From positions 1,364,001 through 1,428,000 of the forward strand of contig NC_079237.1 in the NCBI RefSeq assembly GCF_028502605.1: DNA of 64,000 bases, written 5' to 3'. Both the position numbers and the translations under genes were made by a program. A model generated the notes under the pieces. The model searched no databases. It had not been told where the DNA came from and was given only the letters and a program-made list of their open reading frames with translations. Source of the stretch: Trichoderma breve (Eukaryota > Ascomycota > Sordariomycetes > Hypocreales > Hypocreaceae). Positions 1-10,432 of this stretch are shown here, in pieces (positions within the stretch are counted from its first letter, which is position 1; each line of letters starts with the position of its first letter).

Positions 1-210
1 GAACGTACGGATGATATTGTCAGCATCCAAATTTCTGCGCAGGGAAGGAATCGCGATCAGAAGATAGCGATGTATGCAGCTTTGGGAGAGAGGCTGGAAA
101 AGGAGTGTGGGCTAAAGGGCAATGATTTGCTCGTCTCCGTTACGCCCAATGCTAAAGAAGATTGGAGCTTTGGCTATGGACGGGCACAATTTCTTACTGG
201 AGATCTCTGA
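1..210 (+). CDS. Tautomerase-superfamily protein, 3' end only
   Basis: An open frame runs from the first base to a TGA at 208-210, giving the last 69 residues of a protein whose start lies left of the window. The end contains the run NDLLVSVTPNAKEDWSFGYG followed by RAQFLTGDL. That ending is typical of the tautomerase-like (Tautomerase_2 / cis-CaaD-type) small proteins, where this C-terminal part packs against the next subunit of the trimer. The catalytic N-terminal proline cannot be seen. Function beyond the superfamily is not inferable from this fragment. Confidence 0.75.
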   Translation, partial: ERTDDIVSIQISAQGRNRDQKIAMYAALGERLEKECGLKGNDLLVSVTPNAKEDWSFGYGRAQFLTGDL

Positions 211-709
211 GGAAGTTAGTCTGGATGTTGTAATCATTCCATAGTGGAAACCTGATGCGTATGGATAGGCTCAGGATTAGTTGCTATAGATTGTGCAGCC
301 TTGTAGGGGGAAATGAAGAATAGGCTAGGTAGTTTTAAAATCTAGGTATCAGTCCGGCCAGTAGTGACACACAAAATCTGCCCACACGTCAGAATAATGC
401 GGTTGACTAGTGTGTTAGAGTTAAACCATTCGTCACTCAATCAAGTGACCGGATTAAGAGCACTTCGCATTGAATTGGCGTAAGGTGGCGGACGGCTACG
501 GGGCGGCTATACGTATGTAGCCCATATTCATATTAATAAACCAGAATCTTCCTGTTACTCTCTATAAAGAGGCGATGCCCGTCCAATTCATAGAGAAAAG
601 AGCCAGAAACTTTGTCAGTCGCTATTAGCATAAATCATCTGCTCAACCTCTGACTGGAATTTGACGAGTCATTGAGAATAAGCTCCCGTACTTTCGACCT
701 TCCACCAAA
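211..709. other. Intergenic, no gene seen
   Basis: About 500 bases between the tautomerase end and the metallo-hydrolase start. It must hold the terminator of the first gene and the promoter of the second (they are tandem). No convincing coding frame, RNA gene or repeat is visible. Confidence 0.6.
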
Positions 710-1531
710 GTGAAGATTGCTAAGATGGCCATCACAAAGCTCAACTCTTCAGTTCGCGTGACCCATGTTGGCACGGCAACTGCTGTCATTGAGCTCGACA
801 ACCTCACTATCCTCACCGACCCGTACTTCTCTCCGGAGGGCACCGAGTGGATTGGCAAATCAGGCGCTAAACTGGTCAATTCATACCAGCCGCCCCTTGG
901 CCTCGAAGATCTGCCATCAATTGATCTCATTCTTCTGAGCCATGAAGACCACAAAGACAATCTAGACGATTTGGGCCGTCAACTTCTCAATGGGCGGCAC
1001 GTCTTTACCACCACTGATGGAGCACGAAACCTTGCTCCACGAAAAGCAGTGCGTGGGATGAAGCCATGGGAAACGGCGAGCCTCCAGATCGGCGGCGGGC
1101 CGCGGTATGAAATTACAGCAACGCCTTGTCAGCATCTCCCCGGCGGCGAGTGCCTTGGATTTATCGTCAGCGCAGAGCATTTTGGTACATCAAACGGGAA
1201 GCCAAATGCCATATACTTCTCTGGCGACACTGTCTATATAGACGAGCTTGCCAAGATTAAAGACCGGTTTCACGTTTCTGTTGCCCTATTTAGTCTCGGC
1301 AAGGCCATGGTTCCTAAACCTGGGGGCGGTATGCTTCAAATCACGATGGATAGTAAGCAAGCCGTGCAGCTCATGCGCGATATTGAGCCAGATATTGTTA
1401 TTCCGTTGCATTTCGAGGGATGGAGCTTGTTTAAAGAGGGGAAAAGCGAAATAGAAGAGGTGGTAAAGGAAGAGGGGTTTGAAGACAAGTTTAAGTTTCT
1501 CGCCCCGGGAGTTAATACCAAAATTTTGTAA
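710..1531 (+). CDS. Metallo-beta-lactamase-fold hydrolase (UlaG-like)
   Basis: Single-exon protein of 273 residues, or 268 if the second ATG at 725 (preceded by AAG) is used. Residues 76-83 read LLSHEDHKDN, the H-x-D-H metal-binding motif of the family. Further conserved elements are TPCQHLPGG (the next metal histidine), FSGDTVY (bridging aspartate) and IPLHFEGW (C-terminal histidine). Together these define a Zn-dependent hydrolase of the lactonase/UlaG-like branch. No signal peptide or membrane segment is seen, so it is probably cytosolic. The substrate is unknown. A lactonase or phosphodiester role would suit the sugar-related neighbourhood, but that is inference. Confidence 0.85.
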   Translation: MKIAKMAITKLNSSVRVTHVGTATAVIELDNLTILTDPYFSPEGTEWIGKSGAKLVNSYQPPLGLEDLPSIDLILLSHEDHKDNLDDLGRQLLNGRHVFTTTDGARNLAPRKAVRGMKPWETASLQIGGGPRYEITATPCQHLPGGECLGFIVSAEHFGTSNGKPNAIYFSGDTVYIDELAKIKDRFHVSVALFSLGKAMVPKPGGGMLQITMDSKQAVQLMRDIEPDIVIPLHFEGWSLFKEGKSEIEEVVKEEGFEDKFKFLAPGVNTKIL

Positions 1532-1817
1532 GATTGGTAAGGTTTAGAATAGATCTTTCTCATAGTATAGATGTGATAATAGAATTTAGAGAAATAAAAG
1601 TGATTTTTTTGCATGTAAATGTTTATTTCATCTGCTATGAATGGTACAACGGGCTTTTCGCTTCACGGTGCGTAGAGTTGCCTATTTCGGTAGGGCTTAT
1701 TCATCACACACAACAGAACAGACCCCGTATTACTCGCTCTCATTTACCATGTCCATCAAGAAATATTGAGATCAAAGCAGTAACTTTGCAAATGAGGCTG
1801 ACAGGCTCTCTTCTCAA

Positions 1818-3440
1818 ATGGCATCTCCGCTATTCTCTCCGAGGAGCACGTTAGACGGCCAGGGCCGATCTAGTGGTGCAGATGAAGACTCACGAGATAC
1901 TGAATACAGGGTTTCCATTGAAGAGTTCTCAACTCCCTCAACGGGCTGGCAGCTCGACGACTTCGTGCTCGACCCAGGCTATGTTGCATCCCGGGAAGAA
2001 TTGCGCTGGTTGATGCTAAACACTGCGCAAACTGCACCACCATCTCCGGTTCACGGCGACAGCTTCATATCTGGGTTGGACACACATAGTGGCGAAGATC
2101 GGTCGTCAGCACAGCACACAACCTCACACCTCCTATCACAAGGCAGGCGAATCGAATACCTCAAGAACTACATAAGTCAAGTTGCGCCATGGGTAAGCTC
2201 GCCCATAAATCCCATATCTGAACTTGTATTGATTCGGGAGTAGCTCGATATGTTTGATAGCTCTCGTGCTTTTGGGATGCAAGTACCTCTTCTCGCGCAG
2301 ACTTCTCCCGCTCTATTATGTGCAATCTTGGCCATATCAGCGCGACAGAAGGAGAGAAAAGATGCTTCCGATGGAAAATCGACTCCTCAGAAGAGCTTCG
2401 ATAGCCTGGAGCTGTATCAAGAAGCAATCCGGCTGCTGACGCCTCTTCTGCAGGCTCATGACCAAGCAGTAATTCCCATATGTGTAATACTTTGCTGCCT
2501 TGAAATGATGTCTGCCAGTGCAAGAGATTGGCGCCGCCATTTAGAAGGATGCGCTGCTCTTTTCGATGCATTCGAAGTCCATGGATTCTGTGGCGGATTG
2601 CTTCAAGCGGTCTTTTGGTGTCACGCAAGGATGGGTACGTTCGTTTTCTTTTGCGCTTTCTATTTCACTAATAATCTCATTGAGTATCTGAATTTAGATT
2701 TATGCGGAGCTTTAATATCGGACGGCACGCAGAGCACCATGATCCCTCCTATTGCTTGGCTACCTCCAGGCACAGACGAGTCAAATGTTCGTCAGACTTT
2801 CAAGAATATACAAAGTCCGGATATGCACGCCAACTATGCAGTCTATCTCTGTGCCAAAGCTTGCGAACTTGTTTCAGACCGCACTCATCATGACGAATTG
2901 GGTGCTCCCAACGGATGTACCGCCGAAGTATTTACATCACGCTGGACCAGATTATGGGACGATCTACAGGCCTGGATAGACGATCGTCCCAATGAGCTGG
3001 TTCCGTTACAGATTATAGAATCGAAACCCTTCCCCCAGATATTGTATCTCCACTGGGCAGCTATTTCATCCAATCAGTTATATCACACTGCTTGTATTTT
3101 GATGCTCGGATCGATGCCCAGGAGACACAGCCATGTACCTGGTTTGACGGGGTCATCTATCTGGCATGCGAAGCGCATTTGCGGAATCTCTCTGACAAAT
3201 CCTCATCAAGGATGTCTAAATAATGCGATCCAGCCACTGTGGTTGGCAGGTAGACTGCTTAGCCATGAGTCAGAGCATACGATACTCGTGGATCTGATTC
3301 GTGACATTGAGTCTACTACAGGATGGGGAACCTGTTGGAGAATTCCTGATCTAGGAGCGGCATGGGGGTATTCTGTCCGGAAGTCTTCTCGTTCGAAGAA
3401 TGTTCCCCTTGGACAGCGGCAAAACACCCAAACCGGATGA
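1818..3440 (+). CDS. Fungal-specific transcription-factor-like protein without zinc cluster
   Basis: Exons 1818-2192, 2244-2634 and 2698 onward. The 51-nt intron starts GTAAGC and ends GAGTAG. The 63-nt intron starts GTACGT and ends TTTAG and is a multiple of three. The protein resembles the C-terminal half of ArcA-type fungal regulators: an N-terminal segment ending YISQVAPW, then LDMFDS, WCHARM-DLCGALISDG, and a helix-rich tail with IESTTGWGTCWRIPDL. No Zn2Cys6 motif is present in the exon or in the 280 bases upstream, so it lacks the usual DNA-binding domain. It is a diverged relative of the convergent gene at 3477-5695, sharing the same intron after APW. As written it stops at 3440. A better-looking tail (SPWTAAKHPNRM, KLYVLLKEYQ) lies in the +2 frame and runs to a TAA at 3524-3526, suggesting a one-base loss in the G5 run at 3364-3368. 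Confidence 0.7.
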
Positions 3441-3476
3441 AGCTGTATGTGCTACTGAAAGAGTACCAGTCTGTTC

Positions 3477-5695
3477 TCATCCGAGAAGCTCCGAAGTGCG
3501 CCAATCTTGATTCAGCCGCTCAATAAAGCCATCAGTACACCAACCTAAACTGTTTATGTGCTTAAATCCCAGCAGTATTTCTCTTTGCTGACTTTCATGC
3601 GTCATTCTCTGGGCAGCCAGATAGAAAGATGTGAGGAGACATGGGTCCCAACATTCGCATCGATTATTGTTGATGGCGATACCACATATCCTTTGCGCAT
3701 GCCACAACTGCGATAATGATGATGAACGACGCTGATCAAGCTGCAGTGTCCTCGGCTTATGATCTAGCATCAGCATCATTGCGGTGTGATATAGCTGATT
3801 CGCAAATGTCGCTGCACCGCTGGTGAAGTATATGATTGGAAATGAGAATTCGTCGTTGCTGATTTCGATAACGGGACGGAATGTAGAGGGTCTGTTTGTA
3901 TACCAATCATTAAGATTGTCAACAATAGACTTCCAACGAACCGCTCGGGGTTTTGTTGGTTCGGCACTGAGACTTCTTGCTACTTCTTCATCTCCAAATG
4001 CGAAGTCGAGCACTTCGGTACATATAAGAAGAGGTTCGTGGGCGAAATGGAGGCTGATGTGCCTAGATTTGCGTCCCTTACTGAGGGAGCTCTCAATTTG
4101 ATTCCTTAAGAGACTGCTATTGATGGTAGAGGTGGTTGCTTTTAGCAAAGCAATAGAGACACCTACGACTATCAACAAATTTATCCACGCGCAAGCAAGG
4201 GTCTCACTCACTAAATCTCGCAAGTAACCATAACATCCGCTCGTTCAGTACTCGGAGTGGACTATTCTCTGTCATCTGTGTATAGACGATGTGCAGAAAA
4301 TTGTTCCTTGCCAGTGCATTATTCCATGATTTAGGAGGGTCGACAAGGAAGCCTTCTGCGGCTGTTAACACTGACCAGAGCTTGACTTCCCACATCTTTG
4401 CATGCTCAAGATGATACTCAATAGGATATACGGGATGAATCAAATCACTCGTTGGACTGTTGTTTGATGCCGAGGAGTAAGTAGTAGCTGAATATGAAGT
4501 AGCGCATAACTTTAAGAGTGCATCGAATAGCATTTCGGATCTCATTGCAAGATGCGGAATAACTAGACCAAAAGTCTGTCCCATATCACACATATCGAGC
4601 TTAGGATCAGAGTGTTATTAGAATTTTGCTGTAAATGGTAAATGAAAGAGTCCTTTCTTACCCATGGCGCAATCTTATATCTGTAATGCCTCAGAAGCTC
4701 AATCGTTCGTCCCAGAGAGAGTTGATTTGCGACTTGGGCGCTGATCGGCCCAAGATCATCGATGCTCTTCAGTATTGATGGTGGAGATGACACATTGATC
4801 TCTTCGATATTCCCAAGAACTGGAGCTACAGGTGTAGGCGTATCCACATCCACATCTGGGTCTCCCGTTCCAAGAGTCATCAGTACATCTAGAGCAATCT
4901 CGTAACTGTCTCCATGTCTTATTCCTATATCTCGATCTTGATTGACTCCACTGAGATGTGGTGTGGCCTCATTTTGTGCTTGCGCATCTTGCTCTTTTTC
5001 GAAATTTCCACCGTAATCGTGATACAAGTTATCCGAACCTAGGTAAAGACTTTGTTGTTCCCCAACAGACGTGCCTGGAGTCGCCACCGGGCCGTTATTC
5101 GAAGGTGAATCATTATATGCATCATTGCTTTCTCTTTCGGCTGAAAGAGGAGATGGGATGGAAATTTGACTCTCTTCATTTCGACTGGTTTCTTTCTGCT
5201 TGGGAGACCTATTATCTACAAACTATTTGGTATTTTCGTTAGTATGGAAGTGTAGAAAGGGAGCAGAGGAGTCACTAACCTGAACTTTGGAGTATTTTGG
5301 AGGACCACTCAGCTTTCTCGGCGAAGGATCATTTCGAGTGTTAGAAGAAAGAGTGAAAGCGTTCTTCTGCAAAAATGAGAGGCGCGGGCCATAGACGCAT
5401 TCTGCCTCGGCATCGATACAACGTTGGCAGCGAGGCTTATGCTCATCACCTATTGTTGAGTCAGAAACAGGGATCGATTATTCAGGCATACAGATATTCA
5501 AAGATAGTAATTGCAAGCGCGCAGATGAAAGTGGAACCTTGAGTGGTGAAAGATATGTGCTATGAAGATCCATAGAGCTCAACATCTGATGTTTCTTATC
5601 TTACATTTTCGCCGCCGAGTGCGACACCTCAAACAACCCGTTCTCGCTCGTTTCTTCTGTACGCGATTGGGGCTTTCAGTTTCTTGATGCGCCAT
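3477..5695 (-). CDS. Zn2Cys6 transcription factor (ArcA-like)
   Basis: Five exons on the minus strand: 5695-5605, 5449-5280, 5222-4662, 4599-4212, and 4162 (or 4168)-3477, giving about 631 residues. The zinc cluster lies at residues 21-48 with cysteines 21, 24, 31, 38, 41 and 48, and is split by the 155-nt first intron after the third cysteine codon begins. Upstream is a basic run (KKRART). A long Ser/Pro/Asp-rich linker follows, then the fungal-specific TF domain with IAPW-LDMCDMGQTFG and FANQLYHTAMMLML. The last intron has two possible acceptors (43 or 49 nt). It probably acts in the nucleus as a DNA-binding regulator. It is divergent from the aldo-keto reductase at 6358, so that reductase or the pentose genes are candidate targets (inference). 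The 3' end may overlap the tail of the convergent gene at 1818. Confidence 0.85.
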
Positions 5696-6357
5696 GACAT
5701 GTTGCAAGAAGCTTGCCAAAGTAGTTTCGGGCAAATTTCTCGATCTCACGCGGCGGATAGCTTGAGGAGCTCAGTATGGCCCGTAAGGTGGTATGGGCTT
5801 TGACACAGCACTGATGATTGCTTCCAAACCGAAGTGGTTTCTTTTCCCTATTTCAGTAGACTTAGGCACAGCTTCGGCTAATTCAATACTGCTATAAGCC
5901 GTCATCACCAGGGCGTCACTGGCTAAATGGTCTCAACGCTACCAGACGCTATTGATTGACTAAACTGGATGCAACCCACATACGATGCCATGCGATGCGA
6001 AGGCCGACAAGTTTTTGAGCGTAGATGGGATCGAAGCAGTTTAAAAGAGAAATTGAATGGCTCTTCATAGTTTGCAAGGTTGACGCTGAAGAAAAGGCAA
6101 TTCGAAACACCCGAATTCTGTTTAGACGCCACATCAGTGATGCGATGAATCAGCTAACGCGGCAGACGTTCCGGTTTCTATGTCGGAATCGGGTGGTGGC
6201 TATACATACCTGAAATGGCAACCCGAGAGAATCAGAAACTACATGAAGTATGCAGCTATACAGCCCTCGAATACAAGCCTACAAGTTATTTCATATCGCT
6301 TTCTTAGAGAACTCCAACTTTTGAGCTACAAACAAAGTAATAAAGCAAACTAGCAAA
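5696..6357. promoter_or_regulatory. Divergent promoter between Zn2Cys6 factor and aldo-keto reductase
   Basis: 662 bases separating two start codons on opposite strands. It contains GGCTAA at 5876-5881 and GGCTAAA at 5921-5927, both on the plus strand. This matches the published core bound by the xylan/xylose regulator XlnR (Xyr1). No other gene is seen. The motif matches are direct; regulation by XlnR is inference. Confidence 0.5.
5921..5927 (+). promoter_or_regulatory. GGCTAAA motif (XlnR/Xyr1-type site)
   Basis: Exact seven-base match to the XlnR consensus about 430 bases upstream of the aldo-keto reductase start. A shorter GGCTAA lies 45 bases to the left (5876-5881). A site alone does not prove binding. 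Confidence 0.4.
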
Positions 6358-7480
6358 ATGGGAAAAACCACCGTGACGCTGGCCTCTGGCCGTGAGATGC
6401 CTCTCGTTGGGTTCGGACTCTGGAAAGTTCCCAGAGAAACAGCGGCAGAGACAGTATACAATGTAAGTAATATTTGTGTCTATATGCAGGAAAAGACATA
6501 CGAGCTGTGACTCACGCCATTTATTTCTCTCAATAGGCAATCAAAGCCGGGTATCGTCTCTTTGATGGCGCCTATGACTATCAGAACGAGAAGGAGGCTG
6601 GAGAAGGTATTCGCCGAGCTATCGATGAGCGATTGGTTGAGCGTGAAGACGTATTCATCACCACAAAGCTGTGGAATAACTATCACCGAAAAGAGCATGC
6701 GTTAGCCATGGCAAAAAAGCAGAATGAAGCATGGGGTCTGGGGTACATTGACCTGTATCTCATTCACTTCCCCTGTGCATTGGAGTATATTGATCCTGCC
6801 GTTCGGCAGTTTCCTGTGAGTTTTTTCTTCTTAAATTACCGACCTTTTGAGAACACCTATTAACCTCTAGTGTGTTAATAATGCAGGCATGGTGGATGGA
6901 CGAAGCAGGAACAATATCTTTGGACAAGGTCGCAATTCGCGAGACTTGGGAGGCCCTCGAAACGGTAGTTGATCAGGGCATCGCACGCAGCATTGGCGTT
7001 TCAAATTTCCAAGCGCAGGCCATCTATGACATACTCTCCTACGCACGCCATCCTATCTCATCGCTACAAATCGAACACCATCCGTACCTAGTGCAGTCAG
7101 ACCTGGTTACCATGGCTCAGGAGAACGGCATTGTTGTAACAGCGTACTCTAGCTTTGGACCACAAAGTTTCTTGGAGCTACCTCCAGCTTTCTCCAAAAG
7201 AGCTAAAGTGACAGCACTCCTCTTCGATACAGAGCCAGTGAAGAAGGCAGCTGAGAAATACCGTGTTACTCCTGCGCAAGTTCTACTGCGATGGGCAACT
7301 CAGAGAAATGTCGCTGTTATACCAAAATCCAACAATCGTGAGAGACTGGGGCAGAACCTGCAAGTCACGGAGTTTGATATGACAAAAGACGAATTGGAGG
7401 ATATTTCAGCCCTTGATCAAGGATTGCGATTCAATGATCCGGGGTTCTATCTGACGCAGCCTATTCGTATTTTTGCGTAA
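6358..7480 (+). CDS. NAD(P)H-dependent aldo-keto reductase, D-xylose reductase type
   Basis: Exons 6358-6462, 6537-6815 and 6887-7480, giving 325 residues, the usual family length. The catalytic tetrad is visible: Asp45 and Tyr50 in [11 protein letters not shown], Lys79 in TTKLW, His112 in [22 protein letters not shown] and IPKSNN (coenzyme phosphate loop) match xylose reductases closely, as does LRFNDPG near the end. The expected reaction is reduction of an aldopentose to its polyol (xylose to xylitol, arabinose to arabinitol) in the cytosol. The neighbouring polyol dehydrogenase would oxidise that product. Both introns have clean GT/AG ends (74 and 71 nt). It is convergent with the transketolase gene. 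It could be a paralogue with another carbonyl substrate. Confidence 0.9.
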
Positions 7481-7659
7481 GATACTTTATATGTATTATC
7501 TAGAATATGCTGTACACTCTGATTTTACAAACAAATAATTTCACGAAATCAGCAAATTTATTGTTTAGTGGCAGATTGCCCAATGATAAAAGCTGGATTC
7601 AAATAAGCTATTCAAATGTTGTATTTGGTTCTATCCGATTGTCAATAAAGCTATAGGCC

Positions 7660-9872
7660 CTACAAGTCGAGAAACTCTCGCCTCAAAATTTCATCTTGAC
7701 TAATTCTCATCAGATAATCTGATACCTTAGACACAATGCTATCAACATCGAAGCCAAAATACTTGTACGCCTCAGGACCTGGGAGACTGTGTCCGAATCG
7801 TCTCACACTTATACTTGCGTCCGCATATCTTTCCCAACCATTAGGTGCATATGGCTCCACCACAACTGCTGGGATATTGCGATGTCTTCGCAATGTATTT
7901 CTCTTGTAATCCAAAGATTGGCCCTCAAACAACCTCTGGCATGGGAAACTGACTACTCTGCATCGAATGCCCTTTATCTCTCGCAGCACAACAGCGGTGT
8001 CTATGACGTGCGACAATTCTGCGCCCACACCAATGAGTGTGAGTTGCGCATCGTCGTCTTCTTGAATCACATAGGCGCCCTTTGCAACGCCATCTCGGCG
8101 TGTCTGCTTGAGCTGTGGCACTTTGTGTCGTGACGTTGAAATGATTGAAGACGCATCCTGGACTTCGATGGCGGCAATCCAGGCACCGGCTGTTTCTTCA
8201 CTATCTGCAGGGCGGATATACAGCAAATTTGGCATGGCTCGAAAGAGTGCCGCCAACTCAATGGGTTGGTGAGTTGGGCCGTCTTCTCCCATTCCGATGG
8301 TATCGTGAGTCGCTGCGTGGATTACCTTGAGCCGTTGTAAAGCACCCATTCGTACAGCTGGTGCCGCATATAGATAGAACATGAAGAACGAACTGGTAAT
8401 TGGGATAAAAGTACCAGGAGCAAAAGCTGCCATGCCGTTTGAGATGGCACACATGGCGTGCTCTCGTACTCATACCGACCGGCGTAAGAACCGTTGATCC
8501 CGCAAGCTGTCCGAAGATCAGGCTACATATGGCGTTAATCGATGGTTCAAAAAATGCATATTTCTCTTGGTATCTCACTTACGTGTTGAAAATCTTGTTT
8601 ACCGTCCCACGCCATATGCACAGATGGTGAGAGATCCGCCGTGCCTACCATAAAAGAATTGATCTCCTTGGCAAGAGGGTTGATCATCAAGCCAGACGAT
8701 GCCCGTGTCGCCAGTGGCTTGTCAGAAAAGTTGTCAGGGCTGGGTATCAGAGTCTTCCAGTCAGATGGAAGCTTTCCACTCCGACGTCGTTGGAACTCCT
8801 CGGCAAGTAGAGGATGAGCATCTGCATATTTTCCCACAAGATCATTCCACTGTGATACATTCTGCTCTCCGCGGCTGGGTAGATCCGAAAAGAATTGGCG
8901 GACTTGGTCTCCAACGACAAAGTACTCGTCATCGTTGAAGCCATATGATCGCTTCATCCGCTTGACATCGTCGGCACCAAAAGCAGCTCCATGAGCTTCT
9001 GCTTGTCCGGCAACAGATGAGTCTAATCCTATGATTGTTCTGACGTTGATAAATGTTGGTTTGTCTGCCGAGGCTCGTGCCTTTTCTAATGCGGCCACAA
9101 TGCCGTCTACATCGTAGCACCCATCTTTGACATCTATCACATCCCAGCCGCACGCCATCATTTTAGCGTTGACATCTTCGGTGTTGGTCAGATCGACTGA
9201 ACCATCACAGGTGATTTGGTTGTTATCATATATGATTGTCAGATTGTTTAGTTTGAGATGACCGGCGAAGGAGATGGCCTCTAGTGCCACACCCTCTTGC
9301 AGGCAAGCATCGCCAATCATGCACCATGTGTGATTCGATACAACATCAAATCCGGGTCGATTATACGTTGCCGCAAGATTCTTTGTCGCCATCGCGAGGC
9401 CAACGGCATTGGCGACTCCTTGCCCCAAAGGTCCCGTTGTTACCTCAATACCTTCAATCTCGATTTCTGGATGGCCGGGACAGATGGAGTCCCAGCGCTT
9501 TGAGTGATATGACTTGAGTTGATCCATTGTCATATCGCGATATCCCGTCAAATGCAGAAAAGTGTATTGAAAGAGGCAGGTGTGACCATTTGAGAGCACA
9601 AATCGGTCCCTGTTGAAAAATTCTGGTTGAAGCGGCGCGTATCTCATCACGTACTTCCAGAGAGCAATTCCGATGGCAGCCATACCAATGGCGCCGCCTG
9701 GATGGCCACCATTGAACTGCTGACAGAGGTCGCTGATGAGCAGTCGAAAGGTTTTGAGAACCAACTCATGCTCTTTGTTTCGCTGAGATTTAATCCCAGA
9801 ATCTTCTTTTAAGCTAGTTGATACAAAATTTGTCGTTTGTATTTTCTCGGGAGATAGGATTCCAGGAGCCAT
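7660..9872 (-). pseudogene. Dihydroxyacetone-synthase-type transketolase, frame broken
   Basis: Exon 1 is 9872-8583 (430 codons, beginning MAPGILSPEK with an AAAAATGG context), then a 60-nt intron (8582-8523) and exon 2 from 8522 to 7660. Sequence features such as VLSNGHTCLFQY, the ThDP/metal-binding GDACLQEG, and IYDNNQITCDGS are those of dihydroxyacetone synthases rather than ordinary transketolases. The normal reaction transfers a glycolaldehyde unit from xylulose 5-phosphate to formaldehyde or another aldehyde using thiamine diphosphate. In exon 2 the frame reads ...ACGINGSYAGRY up to 8472. The conserved VREHAM motif, which holds the catalytic glutamate, then resumes in another frame at 8469. 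Ten bases coding the usual residues between GRY and V are missing, with only GA left. No intron repairs this. The C-terminus ends REFLDL, with no peroxisomal PTS1. It is either a pseudogene or an assembly error. Confidence 0.8.
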
Positions 9873-10136
9873 TTTTCCTGACGTTGGGCAAGATGAAGCA
9901 AATGTAATTTCTTCCACGGTGAGAAATGCTGTAGTGCGATGGAGATGATAGGGCACCCCGGAGAGTCAGAATGAGCGCCGCTACGAAGAAGGAGAAGGAG
10001 AAACTTGAACGAGCCACATTATTACTTTTACAATCCTCCAAATCTATAATTGCCAGAAAGCCAGTAGATGGTACTGCGTCCACTTTGAGGAATCCGGTGA
10101 GATTCCGGGGATGGGAGGATTGCCTAAAAAGGAAAC

Positions 10137-10143
10137 TTTAGCC
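10137..10143 (-). promoter_or_regulatory. GGCTAAA motif (XlnR/Xyr1-type site)
   Basis: TTTAGCC on the plus strand, i.e. GGCTAAA on the minus strand, 296 bases before the polyol dehydrogenase start and 265 bases before the transketolase start. It is the same seven-mer as at 5921 in the neighbouring divergent promoter. Confidence 0.4.
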
Positions 10144-10165
10144 ACCCTCCGTCTGGAGAGCTTGA

Positions 10166-10182
10166 AGCCCAACAATTGGGCT
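10166..10182. repeat. 17-nt inverted repeat in divergent promoter
   Basis: Perfect 7-base arms AGCCCAA and TTGGGCT separated by CAA, 24 bases from the GGCTAAA site. Its position in the middle of a two-way promoter makes it a candidate operator for a dimeric regulator. Confidence 0.5.
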
Positions 10183-10432
10183 CCTCCGGGAATTCTACAA
10201 GGTGTCTTGCGAACAAAGATTTCTACACAAAATTCTTGCCGTAAACAAAATAATTATTTTTACGAAGTTTTACTCAGATACTCTGCCCGCCAATCTCTCC
10301 GACTCGGATACACTGCACGCCAGCTCCCAATTCAGATCAGGCAACCTACATACTTACGCTGAACCTAGAACCGCCGCCATATTATCGACCTTTCATTCTT
10401 TACTATTTTGTTGGCTTCAATCATTCAAAACT

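Larger units (their letters stand above)
9873..10432. promoter_or_regulatory. Divergent promoter of transketolase and polyol dehydrogenase
   Basis: 560 bases between two start codons pointing outward, so both genes can be co-regulated from here. It contains one GGCTAAA on the minus strand and a 17-nt inverted repeat (listed separately). A frame upstream of 9872 stays open to 9956 but lacks family similarity and is taken as 5' leader. Confidence 0.6.

Noticed and set aside
9873..9956. N-terminal extension of the transketolase starting at 9956
   Set aside because: The extra 28 residues have no family similarity; the ATG at 9872 has a better context and gives the usual N-terminus.
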